Source of the DNA: a virus
Virus record (IMG/VR): IMGVR_UViG_3300047312_000136
Span: 1-36,019 of that record
DNA: 36,019 bases
Reading direction: 5' to 3' (one strand)
Of this stretch, positions 22,037-28,803 are shown one piece after another; position 1 is the first letter of the stretch; every line of letters begins with the position of its first letter. A model generated the notes under the pieces. That model searched no databases and had not been told where the DNA came from. It saw only the letters and a program-made list of their open reading frames with translations. Both the position numbers and the translations under genes were made by a program.

Positions 22037-22074
22037 CCCGCGCCAATGGCGCTAACTGATGGGGAATGACGATG
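22034..22074 (+). repeat. TAACCCGCGCC leader repeat, copy 2
   Basis: The unit matches copy 1 at most positions: CCCGCGCC, ATGGCGCTAAC and GGGGAATGACGATG. GCGC-CAATG-GCGC forms a perfect small hairpin. It starts with the stop codon of the upstream gene and ends with the start codon of the next. Confidence 0.7.
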
Positions 22075-22239
22075 GTTCGCCAAGATGAAAACTTTCTTCA
22101 ATGGTTGGCGACCGTGGAGAAAGAGATAACCGCCTCCAAACGACGCATCGTGTCATTGCGGTATTGGCGGGTTTCCTTCGATAAGGGCCGCACACCTTAT
22201 GAGGCCGCACGGCATTATTTTCCAACAACGGAGAAGTGA
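22072..22239 (+). CDS. Small hypothetical protein, 55 aa
   Basis: The frame starts at the ATG that closes leader copy 2 and runs 55 codons to a TGA at 22237-22239. The product begins MVRQDENFLQWLATVEKEI, continues with a basic helix (ASKRRIVSLRYWR) and ends TPYEAARHYFPTTEK. It is likely a compact helical protein. No family is recognised. The flanking leader repeats on both sides are the best support. Confidence 0.7.
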   Translation: MVRQDENFLQWLATVEKEITASKRRIVSLRYWRVSFDKGRTPYEAARHYFPTTEK

Positions 22240-22241
22240 CG

Positions 22242-22280
22242 TAACCCGCGCTACTGGCGCTAACTGAGGAGACGACAATG
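22242..22280 (+). repeat. TAACCCGCGCC leader repeat, copy 3
   Basis: TAACCCGCGCT-ACTGGCGCTAAC is followed by TGAGGAGACGACA and ATG. The GCGC-TACTG-GCGC hairpin keeps its pairing, while the ribosome-site half differs from copies 1 and 2 and equals that of copy 4. Confidence 0.68.
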
Positions 22281-22649
22281 AAGTGCAGAGTTATAGAGCT
22301 TGTGGCCGATGTGACAAACCCGGCCGCAGATCGCCGATCTAGGGACTGGAACAAGACTCCACTGCTCAAGAAGGGGCAGCGGTTCACGGTGCACGAGGGT
22401 AAGGATTTTGAGTTTCTCTACTCTTGCGACCATAGATACTCACACGAAATCGCGCATAGCGATTTGGGCAAGGCCATTCTTGCTAACTCTGTCACGGCAG
22501 AGGCGGCGACTGTGACCGAGCTTGCCCGCGTACACGATTGCGATTTTAGCGGCGACGAAATCTTACGGATACTCGTCAAGCTTGGTCGCGTCGATGATAC
22601 GGACTTCGCCGCAGTTGGCGAGGCCCTTGCTGCCGACGAAAGCCTTTAA
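22278..22649 (+). CDS. Hypothetical protein, 123 aa
   Basis: The ATG at 22278 has AGGAG upstream within leader copy 3. The first half is beta-like (CRVIELVADVTN, GQRFTVHEGKDFEFLYSC). The second half is helical and acidic (AEAATVTELARVHDCDFSGDEILRILVKLG). No family is recognised. The N-terminus has the style of small phage proteins that bind nucleic acid or regulate, but this is not evidence. The stop TAA starts leader copy 4. Confidence 0.72.
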   Translation: MKCRVIELVADVTNPAADRRSRDWNKTPLLKKGQRFTVHEGKDFEFLYSCDHRYSHEIAHSDLGKAILANSVTAEAATVTELARVHDCDFSGDEILRILVKLGRVDDTDFAAVGEALAADESL

Positions 22650-22666
22650 CCCAGGAGACGACAATG
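22647..22666 (+). repeat. Shortened leader repeat, copy 4
   Basis: TAACCC joins directly to AGGAGACGACAATG, identical to the ends of copy 3 with the hairpin middle deleted. It shows how the unit decays while keeping stop, ribosome site and start. Confidence 0.55.
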
Positions 22667-22837
22667 AAATATCGTTTTTATCTGGAATGCCCACGCTGCA
22701 GTCATGAGGCCGAGTTCGTGACGGACAATTACTGGCAGAAGCCGCGCTTCCAGTGCGGCGACTGCCTGATGGACCGCGTTGAAATCGTGGAAATGAAAGT
22801 GGTGACATCGGAGCAGTTGCCCACTTTCTCACAATAG
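22664..22837 (+). CDS. Small zinc-ribbon protein, 57 aa
   Basis: The frame starts at the ATG of leader copy 4 (AGGAG seven bases upstream) and ends at a TAG at 22835-22837. The cysteine pairs CPRC (9-12) and CGDC (31-34), nearly 20 residues apart, and strand-like flanks (KYRFYLE, RFQCG) form a zinc ribbon. The tail is VEIVEMKVVTSEQL. Such tiny ribbons occur throughout phage genomes; function unknown. Confidence 0.75.
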   Translation: MKYRFYLECPRCSHEAEFVTDNYWQKPRFQCGDCLMDRVEIVEMKVVTSEQLPTFSQ

Positions 22838-22846
22838 GAGACTAAA

Positions 22847-23032
22847 ATGGAATACCACTATAGCGATCTGAACAGCCTTGCCGACTCCTTCGAGAACGAA
22901 GCGCGCAAGCTGCGCGCTTCAATGTCGGGGAAGCCGGGTAGCAAGAAACTGAAAGACATCGAATTGCGCGAGCGGGCGGCGGCCTTTGAGTCGGTTGCCT
23001 ACACCATTCGGCACACAAAGCTTGGAGGGTGA
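22847..23032 (+). CDS. Small helical protein, 61 aa
   Basis: The ATG at 22847 has AGGAG seven bases upstream. The product is charged helix throughout (SDLNSLADSFENEARKLRA, then KKLKDIELRERAAAFESVAYTI). The stop lies one base before the start of the next gene, suggesting coupling. No family is recognised. Confidence 0.7.
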   Translation: MEYHYSDLNSLADSFENEARKLRASMSGKPGSKKLKDIELRERAAAFESVAYTIRHTKLGG

Positions 23033-23033
23033 T

Positions 23034-23291
23034 ATGTGGAAGCTCTTTTGTCTCGTAGTCGTCGCGCCGATGTCGTTCATCCTTACCGATGTGATGATGC
23101 CGTATCACCCGCCGCTCACTTTCGAGCAGCGGTGGGAGGCGGTGCCGCAGTCCAATGTCGGCGTTAAGAAGGGCGATAGGCTCGACCGCAAGGTTGCGCC
23201 AGCGCCTAAGCCACAGCAGCGGCAGCCGACAATGGTGCCGATGCGAATTCGCGTTGCTGGCGGGTGCATATCGTTCTGTGATTATCCATGA
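23034..23291 (+). CDS. Small membrane-anchored or exported protein, 85 aa
   Basis: I choose the ATG at 23034 (GGAGG upstream, one base after the preceding stop). A longer frame starts at 22986. Residues 1-18 (MWKLFCLVVVAPMSFILT) are a signal peptide or membrane anchor. The rest is basic and Pro/Gln-rich (APAPKPQQRQP), ending with VAGGCISFCDYP containing two cysteines. It may sit in the inner membrane with the tail in the periplasm. Function unknown. Confidence 0.7.
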   Translation: MWKLFCLVVVAPMSFILTDVMMPYHPPLTFEQRWEAVPQSNVGVKKGDRLDRKVAPAPKPQQRQPTMVPMRIRVAGGCISFCDYP

Positions 23292-23303
23292 TGGAGGTGG
23301 AAA

Positions 23304-23483
23304 ATGGCAAATACCAAACAGGCGCATATCATTAACATGATGAACGCTCTTCAAGACTACGTTGACGAGCGTATTTTCCACCATATCGCCCGTTACGAGC
23401 ATGGACACGACCCGGATTGCGATAGATTGCTGAAGACGGCAAGCGATCTGGAAACAACGATAGAGAAGCTAATGGAGTCGTGA
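23304..23483 (+). CDS. Small helical protein, 59 aa
   Basis: The ATG at 23304 has GGAGG upstream; the frame ends at a TGA at 23481-23483. The product is helical with several histidines (ERIFHHIARYEHGHDPDC). A histidine/cysteine cluster could bind metal. It is the last gene before the terminator at 23518-23550. Confidence 0.68.
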   Translation: MANTKQAHIINMMNALQDYVDERIFHHIARYEHGHDPDCDRLLKTASDLETTIEKLMES

Positions 23484-23517
23484 CTGCGGCCTGCTGCGCC
23501 AGTGCAAGAGGAGAGGA

Positions 23518-23550
23518 GGGCCGCCCCTCGCGGGGCGGCCCCCTTTTTTT
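23518..23550 (+). terminator. Strong rho-independent terminator, plus strand
   Basis: GGGCCGCCCC pairs with GGGGCGGCCC around a four-base TCGC loop, followed by CC and seven T residues. It ends the plus-strand operon and faces the converging minus-strand operon, which stops at 23555. On the minus strand the hairpin is followed by a C/T mix, so it would work mainly in the plus direction. Confidence 0.92.
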
Positions 23551-23554
23551 GCTT

Positions 23555-24073
23555 TCACTCAGGCACCCAGCCGTTTGCAAAGGCCGCAGCAGAACCGCGC
23601 TCGATCATTCCGCCCGTATCCTGAAGGCGGTCCACTTCTTCGTCTTCCATCCCTAGCCGCCGCATAATCTCCTCCGCTGGAATTTTCATTTCATGCGCCA
23701 GCGTGCGCACAATATCCGCCATCTTTAAGACGCCATGATTTCCGCGCGCCCGATTATGCCGGATGGTAGACATCATCTGGTGCGCCGCATCGCCGGGTCG
23801 CAATCGGACTACCGGGACCAGCCCCTTAGTTAAAGCCTTTACGTCCTTGTCGGCCGAAGCGAGCACCCATCTATGAAAGCCATCTACGAGCTCACCGTCC
23901 TGGCGGGCGACTAGCGGCTGAGTCCAGCCGTCCTCTAGCAGCGACACCTTGAGCAATTCTAGTTCGGGCGGCGCAACGTGATTAGGATTATAGTTGTTGG
24001 CGCGGAGCGTGTCGGGCTTGACCCACTCGACCGCGCTGATCGGTTGCTTCTTTAGGCCCGGAATATCCACCAT
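23555..24073 (-). CDS. ParB/Srx-fold protein, IbrB-like
   Basis: A 172-residue single-domain ParB-like protein. The markers are ANNYNPNHV (26-33), LVDGFHRW (62-69, the pocket equivalent to GxxR/DGxHR) and STIRHNRARGNH (102-113), then a helical end with MKIPAEEIMRRLGM. These match the IbrB-type partner of PAPS-reductase-like IbrA, and the IbrA gene lies 49 bases upstream. ParB/Srx domains bind CTP or ATP and some act as nucleases or kinases; no activity can be assigned here. In E. coli, IbrAB was described as activating eib gene expression, mechanism unknown. The start at 24073 has no strong ribosome site. Confidence 0.8.
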   Translation of the reverse strand: MVDIPGLKKQPISAVEWVKPDTLRANNYNPNHVAPPELELLKVSLLEDGWTQPLVARQDGELVDGFHRWVLASADKDVKALTKGLVPVVRLRPGDAAHQMMSTIRHNRARGNHGVLKMADIVRTLAHEMKIPAEEIMRRLGMEDEEVDRLQDTGGMIERGSAAAFANGWVPE

Positions 24074-24122
24074 AGCTGCACCATTATAACCGCGAGGAGA
24101 ATCAAGACCGGCCAGGGTTCTC

Positions 24123-25373
24123 TCACGTAGCGAGTTCTTTACGGTAATGCTCCCACGCTTTTTTCATCTCTGCCTCTTGCCGGAATGGCCGAACTGGTTG
24201 CTTACGGCCTTTATAGTCGCCGCGCATTGCAATCATCAACAGGAACCGCCAGGAAACACCCGTATCCGGATGCGGCACCGTTGGCGCTATAGGGTCCGAG
24301 GTCTTACCGTAGTGATTACGAACCCAGTTCTGCACCCGGCTGGCAATCTGCGAGCGGTACGGCTGTGGATGCTTAGCGATCCAGTACCGGACCCAATTAG
24401 GCCACGTAAAATTACCCGGCTTGGATGGTAGAGCGCTGAAAGCATAAAGTTCAGTCGTAGAGTAGCGCGCCGCCGTTGCGCTACCGGGAACCCGGTTACT
24501 CATCTTGTCCCAGATGTCGGGAAAACACACCGAATACATCCACAGGTTTTGCATCGGTTCCTCGCCGTAAGGTGGCGCGCAACGCTGCGCGTTGCGGGAG
24601 ACACCGGCCATTTCCATCGCATCATAGGCGCGGTTGTAATCGAGCTTGAACTGCTTGGGGTAGGTCCAGACGTCAGCCGTTGACCAGTCGTAGATCGGAT
24701 AGACCTTCCAGAGATTATCCGCCCAAGGCCGCACATAGGGTCGGGTGTCCCGATGCCGATGGAGGACAGCGCGAGTCCGCGCGAGGCTCTCATTGGCCCG
24801 TATACCCATAACCATCCCTACCCGGCCGTAGTCCAAGGCATCGAATATAAGAGGTACGCTTTCGGGCATCGTAGGGCGGGCCGCGGTAGCCCTTGGGAAC
24901 CCCGGCACGGCCCCTGCCGTAATAGCCTCCGGGGGTAGGGGCCTAACCCATTTGGCCTCTACCTCCGGCCCCCAGGGATACCAGAAGGGTTCCCGCCTGG
25001 AACAGCCGTTTCGATGCTGAATGGGTAGGCAATACCAGCGTACTTCTACCCCCGGTAGCACAGTGCAGCGGCGCACGTAATGCTCTGTATCGTAGGGAAT
25101 AGCCTCCTCGTCATAGAAAAACGCTATAACCCGCTGCCCCCGCGCGCGGGCTACCTCAAGGGTCAGGTGTAGACAAACCGTCGAATCCTTGCCCCCGCTA
25201 AATGAGACTGCGAGCGTATCGAATAGCTTGTAGCAATCGTTTAGCCGTTCAAGCGCTAGGTCGAGCACGCTACGGTCAACAAGCTTTTTCTTGGCGTAGA
25301 CTCCTGTCGATAGCGACTTGCTCGACTTACTATCTTGGACCAGATCATCGCCGCTGTAGCCTTCGTCGCTCAC
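24123..25373 (-). CDS. PAPS-reductase-family protein, IbrA-like (DUF3440)
   Basis: A 416-residue protein with a PP-loop SGGKDST (59-65), the ATP pyrophosphatase motif shared with PAPS reductases and DndC. Beyond it come a WYCLPIQHRN segment, EPFWYPWGPE, VMGIRANESLARTR, YPIYDWSTADVWTYPK, LDYNRAYDAMEMAGV and QRCAPPYGEEPMQNLWMY, all in the IbrA order. It lacks the C-terminal thiol motif of assimilatory reductases. The start is GTG at 25371-25373 with AGGA upstream, overlapping the cupin stop as GTGA. Family members have an unknown reaction, probably adenylation or sulfur chemistry on a nucleic acid or protein. It sits between a cupin and an IbrB-like gene. Confidence 0.85.
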   Translation of the reverse strand: MSDEGYSGDDLVQDSKSSKSLSTGVYAKKKLVDRSVLDLALERLNDCYKLFDTLAVSFSGGKDSTVCLHLTLEVARARGQRVIAFFYDEEAIPYDTEHYVRRCTVLPGVEVRWYCLPIQHRNGCSRREPFWYPWGPEVEAKWVRPLPPEAITAGAVPGFPRATAARPTMPESVPLIFDALDYGRVGMVMGIRANESLARTRAVLHRHRDTRPYVRPWADNLWKVYPIYDWSTADVWTYPKQFKLDYNRAYDAMEMAGVSRNAQRCAPPYGEEPMQNLWMYSVCFPDIWDKMSNRVPGSATAARYSTTELYAFSALPSKPGNFTWPNWVRYWIAKHPQPYRSQIASRVQNWVRNHYGKTSDPIAPTVPHPDTGVSWRFLLMIAMRGDYKGRKQPVRPFRQEAEMKKAWEHYRKELAT

Positions 25374-26095
25374 GTTATTTCCTGCGTCCTGATACGGTCT
25401 ATGTTCTTGGCCGAGACGCCGCCAACGAGAGTGCGGTTTAGCATCGGGTGTTCTTCATGCGTCGGGCCGAAGTCGGAATCCGGATGAAAGACGGTAAGCT
25501 GCATCGCACTATCGGTTGTCTCGAAAGCGTGCACGGCGTCCGGGGCCAGGATGAACATACTACCCGCGTCTAGGCTCTCGGTGCCGTCCTCTGTATGGCA
25601 CAGGCCATGACCAGTGTGGATCATGCCGATACGCACGCTAGGGTGCGTATGTTTGGTCTGTGAAATACCGACCGGAAAGTGCAGGAAATTAAAGCATGGC
25701 TCGCCGCGTAGCGGCGGCGAGATTAACAGCGTGTCCGAACAGCCGTCGATATATTTCAGCCGCCCTTTGTCTTCCAGAAACCGGCCGACAATATTAAGGC
25801 CGAAGTAGTCATTGCGAAATGCAATAAAGCCCTTGCTCCCCTCCGAGGCAAGGATCTTGGAGCGATTGTTCTGTGGGATTGAAAAGTAGGAGTGATCGAA
25901 CAACACCCGATCAAAGCGACCGTCAACCATCACCCACGTTTGTCCTTCATGCAGATAACCGAACAGCGTACCCTTGCCATGTATCTCCAAGGATTCCATG
26001 TCACTGTTTATGCCGTAGGCGCGGCACGGAAATTCCGCATCATCGAACGCGGCCATTAGGCCATGCCGCACTGGCTCGATAGTGGCTGGCTTCAT
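25370..26095 (-). CDS. Cupin-domain protein (two-part)
   Basis: A 241-residue protein. Residues 40-100 look like a degenerate first cupin barrel (GTLFGYLHEGQTWVMVDG, SYFSIPQNN). Residues 130-205 form the better one, with GISQTKHTHPSVRIGMIHTGHG giving H149 and H151, GSMFILAPDAVHAF giving H189. The usual metal-ligand Glu of motif 1 is replaced by Arg155 or its neighbours. The tail HPDSDFGPTHEEHPMLNRT is characteristic, and I recall it from phage cupins near PAPS-reductase-like genes. It could be a metal oxygenase or a ligand-sensing protein. It overlaps both neighbours by four bases, so it is part of the IbrA cassette. Confidence 0.82.
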   Translation of the reverse strand: MKPATIEPVRHGLMAAFDDAEFPCRAYGINSDMESLEIHGKGTLFGYLHEGQTWVMVDGRFDRVLFDHSYFSIPQNNRSKILASEGSKGFIAFRNDYFGLNIVGRFLEDKGRLKYIDGCSDTLLISPPLRGEPCFNFLHFPVGISQTKHTHPSVRIGMIHTGHGLCHTEDGTESLDAGSMFILAPDAVHAFETTDSAMQLTVFHPDSDFGPTHEEHPMLNRTLVGGVSAKNIDRIRTQEIT

Positions 26096-26763
26096 GTTTT
26101 CCTCTTTGTATTTTTTGCCATTCCGATTAGCGCCTCCGCAGTCGTGCGCAGCTTTAGCTTGTCACGCTCCCCGGATAGCCATGTAACTACGATGTCTCGA
26201 TCCTCCGGCATCATATCAAAGCGAAGCTGTACCCCGCGCGTCCCCGGCATGACCGCGCTACTCTGCGTCACGCTTTCAGGCTCGATCATGTCGCCCATGA
26301 AACTGCTAAGCTTGAAGCCCTCTAGCTCCTGATCGCCGAACCCTAGAAGCGGCAGATCAAAGCCAGCTATCTCAAGGTCGCGCAATTCTGCGGTAAGCTT
26401 TGGAATGTCCCACTCAGCTAATCGACCCAGTTGGTTGTCCGCCACGCGGTAGGCGCTCTTTTCCTCCACCGTCCAGCCTACCGCTACTGCTACCGGGAAG
26501 GATGCAAGACCGAGACGTTGCGCCGCTAAGAGGCGGCCATGCCCATAGATCAACACTCCATCCTCATCGACTAGCACCGGCGCAGTCACGCCGAACCGTC
26601 GCATACTTTCTGCTAGTTGCTTGACCTGTGCATCAGTATGGCGCAGCGGGTTGCGCTCGTAGGGCTTAATCTTCTCTATAGGCCAGCGCTCGATCTTATC
26701 GACCGGCCAATCCCTAAGCGGCCCCGAATCCTTGGTCTTGATCTTGGTCGCACTCTTCGCCAT
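26092..26763 (-). CDS. ParB-domain protein of the DNA-methylase-associated type
   Basis: A 223-residue protein. Residues 30-115 are a ParB N-terminal domain: IKPYERNPLRHTDAQVKQLAES-like start, VLVDEDGVLIYGHGRLLAA (GHGR, 74-77) and SAYRVADNQLGRLAEWD. This exact subtype is usually fused to or beside an N4/N6 DNA methylase in phages. Here the domain is followed only by a short FDLPLLGFGDQELEGF stretch and a basic C-terminus, with no methylase motifs. The methylase-like protein at 28804-29379 lies in the same operon. The gene overlaps the SH3-like small gene by 50 bases. The second ParB-like protein in the cassette is the IbrB-like one. Confidence 0.82.
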   Translation of the reverse strand: MAKSATKIKTKDSGPLRDWPVDKIERWPIEKIKPYERNPLRHTDAQVKQLAESMRRFGVTAPVLVDEDGVLIYGHGRLLAAQRLGLASFPVAVAVGWTVEEKSAYRVADNQLGRLAEWDIPKLTAELRDLEIAGFDLPLLGFGDQELEGFKLSSFMGDMIEPESVTQSSAVMPGTRGVQLRFDMMPEDRDIVVTWLSGERDKLKLRTTAEALIGMAKNTKRKT

Positions 26764-26938
26764 TGGGCCATCCGAGTCTGCTTACCCGAACGTAATCATA
26801 GCGCCTATATTCCCCCTGGCCTAGATACACGCGAATATTTGCATATCCCTGCTGCGGGAAACTTAAAATCTGCGCCGGGACATCGTCGCCGTCTGCCAGA
26901 CTATAGATAACCGCATCACCGATTCCGGGTACACTCAT
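26714..26938 (-). CDS. Small beta-rich protein, 74 aa
   Basis: The ATG at 26938 has GGGAG upstream, inside the end of the previous gene (23-base overlap). The pattern GIGDAVIYSLADGDDVPAQILSF, then ANIRVYLGQGEYRRYDYVRVS suggests a five-strand SH3-like barrel. The acidic tail DQDQDQGFGAA follows, which overlaps the ParB start by 50 bases. No family is confirmed. Confidence 0.68.
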   Translation of the reverse strand: MSVPGIGDAVIYSLADGDDVPAQILSFPQQGYANIRVYLGQGEYRRYDYVRVSRLGWPNGEECDQDQDQGFGAA

Positions 26939-27116
26939 CGAGGCTCTCCCTTAATAGCTTGCGTAAGTGAGCGCGCTCCCTGCGCTTTTGCATGGGCGTG
27001 CGATAGTGCGGGCAGATATGCCCGCTCATGGTCTTGGGGAATTGCTCAAGCTGTTTGAACACGTAGGCGAGCGATTCCGCCTGCTTACCATCGGTCATAT
27101 TACGAACGTTGCTCAT
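26916..27116 (-). CDS. Small basic protein, 66 aa
   Basis: The ATG at 27116 has GAGG seven bases upstream. The product is basic and helical (RTPMQKRRERAHLRKLLRES) with SGHICPHYR containing one Cys and one His. No family is recognised. It overlaps both neighbours (17 and 23 bases), so it belongs to the same operon. Confidence 0.65.
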   Translation of the reverse strand: MSNVRNMTDGKQAESLAYVFKQLEQFPKTMSGHICPHYRTPMQKRRERAHLRKLLRESLDECTRNR

Positions 27117-27501
27117 TCAAATACCTCATACCGGCAGCGGTGATCCAATGAACCTGCTGAGAAGCACCCTTGCTCCACTTGCGCCTTACAGGATGCCCGT
27201 TAGCGCCGTCCCTATACTCAAGAAACCCGAAGTCGTGCAGCGGCGCGAAACGCGGGCCGATGCTATCGACATTCCCGATAGTAGGATCATCGCGGAGCAA
27301 ATAATCCCACACCTCGCCTTTAGTCGATCCGCTTTCTCTGCGGCTTGGTAGCCCACAACACTTGAGAACCTTCAGTTGCAGGGCATCGCACTTGACCAGC
27401 CTCGCTGCATCGTGGCTTGTCTGCGGATCACTACTGCGCGCTAGCGCACGCGCCGGATAGTTGAATAGCGTCTCGCCTAGCGAATCTTTCATCCCGCCCA
27501 T
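27100..27501 (-). CDS. Winged-helix phage protein with DPQTSHDAAR motif
   Basis: I choose the ATG at 27501 (GGAGG nine bases upstream, TGATG overlap); GTG at 27504 and ATG at 27492 are alternatives. The motif RSSDPQTSHDAARLV is common at the start of short phage proteins. It is followed by a helix-turn-helix-wing pattern (TKGEVWDYLLRDDPTIGNVDSIGPRFAPLHDFGFLEYRD, seen in pieces). The end VHWITAAGMRYLNE is the usual wing. It is probably a DNA-binding regulator or replication helper. Confidence 0.75.
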   Translation of the reverse strand: MGGMKDSLGETLFNYPARALARSSDPQTSHDAARLVKCDALQLKVLKCCGLPSRRESGSTKGEVWDYLLRDDPTIGNVDSIGPRFAPLHDFGFLEYRDGANGHPVRRKWSKGASQQVHWITAAGMRYLNEQRS

Positions 27502-28133
27502 CACACGCCCCCTCCATTGCTAGCTTTAGCTTCCTGCTCTCGCTTGCCGTAGTAAGCCCGTAGCTCGGCATCACTTGGTGACTTCCACCCGCCGACCTTT
27601 GCACCGTGGGTATTTAAGCGAACGAAGATATAGAGCGCCACCCAAATGCCCGGTCTGTTGTTTGCATCCTCCATGTAATCGCGCGTATCGGCCTCGTCAG
27701 TTTCCGACCACGCCCTAACAATCGCATACTGCGGCGCTTCAGCGTGGACGAAGACGTTACACCGGCATCCTGGGTAACTGTCTCGCGCTGGTATCGCTAA
27801 CTTTGCCTTGCGCGATTGATGTGCCGCCTTAGCGACACGATCGCGATGCAGCGTTTCTTCGTCAAACGCCTCGCTTATCTCTTGCAGAGTCGGCGGCCAC
27901 TTATAGCGTAACTGTAAGCAGTTCCAGTTGCGAACGTCCGTTAGATGCTCCACGACCGCAATATCATACTTCTCGAATAGCACCGCGCATTGTAGCGCGA
28001 ACCCGTCAGAGTCGGCGAACTGATCTATCCTGTATCCCGAGCAAAGAGCCTTGCCCGCTCTCGCTATTCTCACCTGCTTCGACAGCCCTTGATAGCTTGT
28101 CCCATGCCTCGAAGATTCCGACTTTCCGACCAT
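27501..28133 (-). CDS. Hypothetical protein, 210 aa, overlapping the DUF1376 gene
   Basis: I choose the ATG at 28133, which has GGAGG five bases upstream; the frame itself begins at 28157. This gives a 128-base out-of-frame overlap with the DUF1376 gene. The first 45 residues look unstructured and basic. From residue 50 the protein becomes regular: LQCAVLFEKYDIAVVEHLTDVRNWNCLQLRYKWPPTLQEISEAFD. A conserved-looking YPGCRCNVFVHAE follows. No family is recognised. A later start, such as GTG near residue 58 of the long frame, would avoid most overlap but lacks a ribosome site. Confidence 0.65.
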   Translation of the reverse strand: MVGKSESSRHGTSYQGLSKQVRIARAGKALCSGYRIDQFADSDGFALQCAVLFEKYDIAVVEHLTDVRNWNCLQLRYKWPPTLQEISEAFDEETLHRDRVAKAAHQSRKAKLAIPARDSYPGCRCNVFVHAEAPQYAIVRAWSETDEADTRDYMEDANNRPGIWVALYIFVRLNTHGAKVGGWKSPSDAELRAYYGKREQEAKASNGGGV

Positions 28134-28800
28134 TATAGCCTCCGTTGCGTTGACCATTGCGGTAGGCGAACTGCGCCGCCCGATCTACCCACGTTCGCCA
28201 CGTCGCGTGCAGATCGGCAATCATCGTACCCTTGCTCTGGTGATAATTCCGGCAGGCGCTTGCCATGCGCTCGACCTCGCCATGACCATGACCGGCCCGA
28301 TGTGCATAGGCCCGGTCCTGTTCGTCTGGATACCAATCAGCAGGCATAGGATGGCGAGTTTTACGACGACGCCCTACTGTGACTCTTTCTGAATCTTCCT
28401 TACTTGGTAGACTCTTCTTAGAGTCAGAGTCTAAGAAAGAGTCTATATAGGTCGTGTTCAGGGGTTTTAATTCCGGCTCTATAGTTTTCAACGGGTTAGC
28501 ACCGTCGCCGGTTAACTGGCCGAGATTCCGGCGCTTTTCTTTTTGAAGCCGTTTCTGGCTAACTTTCTCGTCCCGTTCGATCAGTAGCGCGCGAATGGTC
28601 GGTGCTATCTTACGCCAGCGATCCAACGTCATTCTGGTAGCGTGGGAAAGGTAGCGGTCGTCCCCCGCGAGCCATCCATCCGCTGATCGCCACATAGCAA
28701 TTAGTAAAAGCAAATAGGCCCCGTTCTCTGTAGTCGTCAGGTGCCCGGTATCGGCTAGGTAGGCATCGGTGTCGAGGCACAACTTGCTAAGTACGGCCAT
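28006..28800 (-). CDS. DUF1376-type replication protein
   Basis: A 264-residue protein whose first 75 residues carry the DUF1376 pattern: LDTDAYLADTGHLTTTENGAYLLLLIAMWRSADGWL (in segments), then DDRYLSHATRMTLDRWRKI and IRALLIERD. DUF1376 proteins act like phage replication initiators (O-like) or helicase-loader partners. The middle is a variable linker with SDSKKSLPSKEDSERVTV. The C-terminal third has PADWYPDEQDRAYAHR and a WRTWVDRAAQFAYRNG segment, as seen in many such proteins. GGGAG precedes the ATG at 28800. Confidence 0.85.
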   Translation of the reverse strand: MAVLSKLCLDTDAYLADTGHLTTTENGAYLLLLIAMWRSADGWLAGDDRYLSHATRMTLDRWRKIAPTIRALLIERDEKVSQKRLQKEKRRNLGQLTGDGANPLKTIEPELKPLNTTYIDSFLDSDSKKSLPSKEDSERVTVGRRRKTRHPMPADWYPDEQDRAYAHRAGHGHGEVERMASACRNYHQSKGTMIADLHATWRTWVDRAAQFAYRNGQRNGGYNGRKVGIFEAWDKLSRAVEAGENSESGQGSLLGIQDRSVRRL

Positions 28801-28803
28801 AAG

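Noticed and set aside
21759-22666. CRISPR array
   Set aside because: The repeats are separated by genes of different length, contain ribosome sites and vary in sequence; there are no spacers.
23555-25373. Dnd phosphorothioation system
   Set aside because: Although the PP-loop enzyme resembles DndC, the motif order is that of IbrA and no DndB, DndD or DndE is present; the partner is ParB-like.
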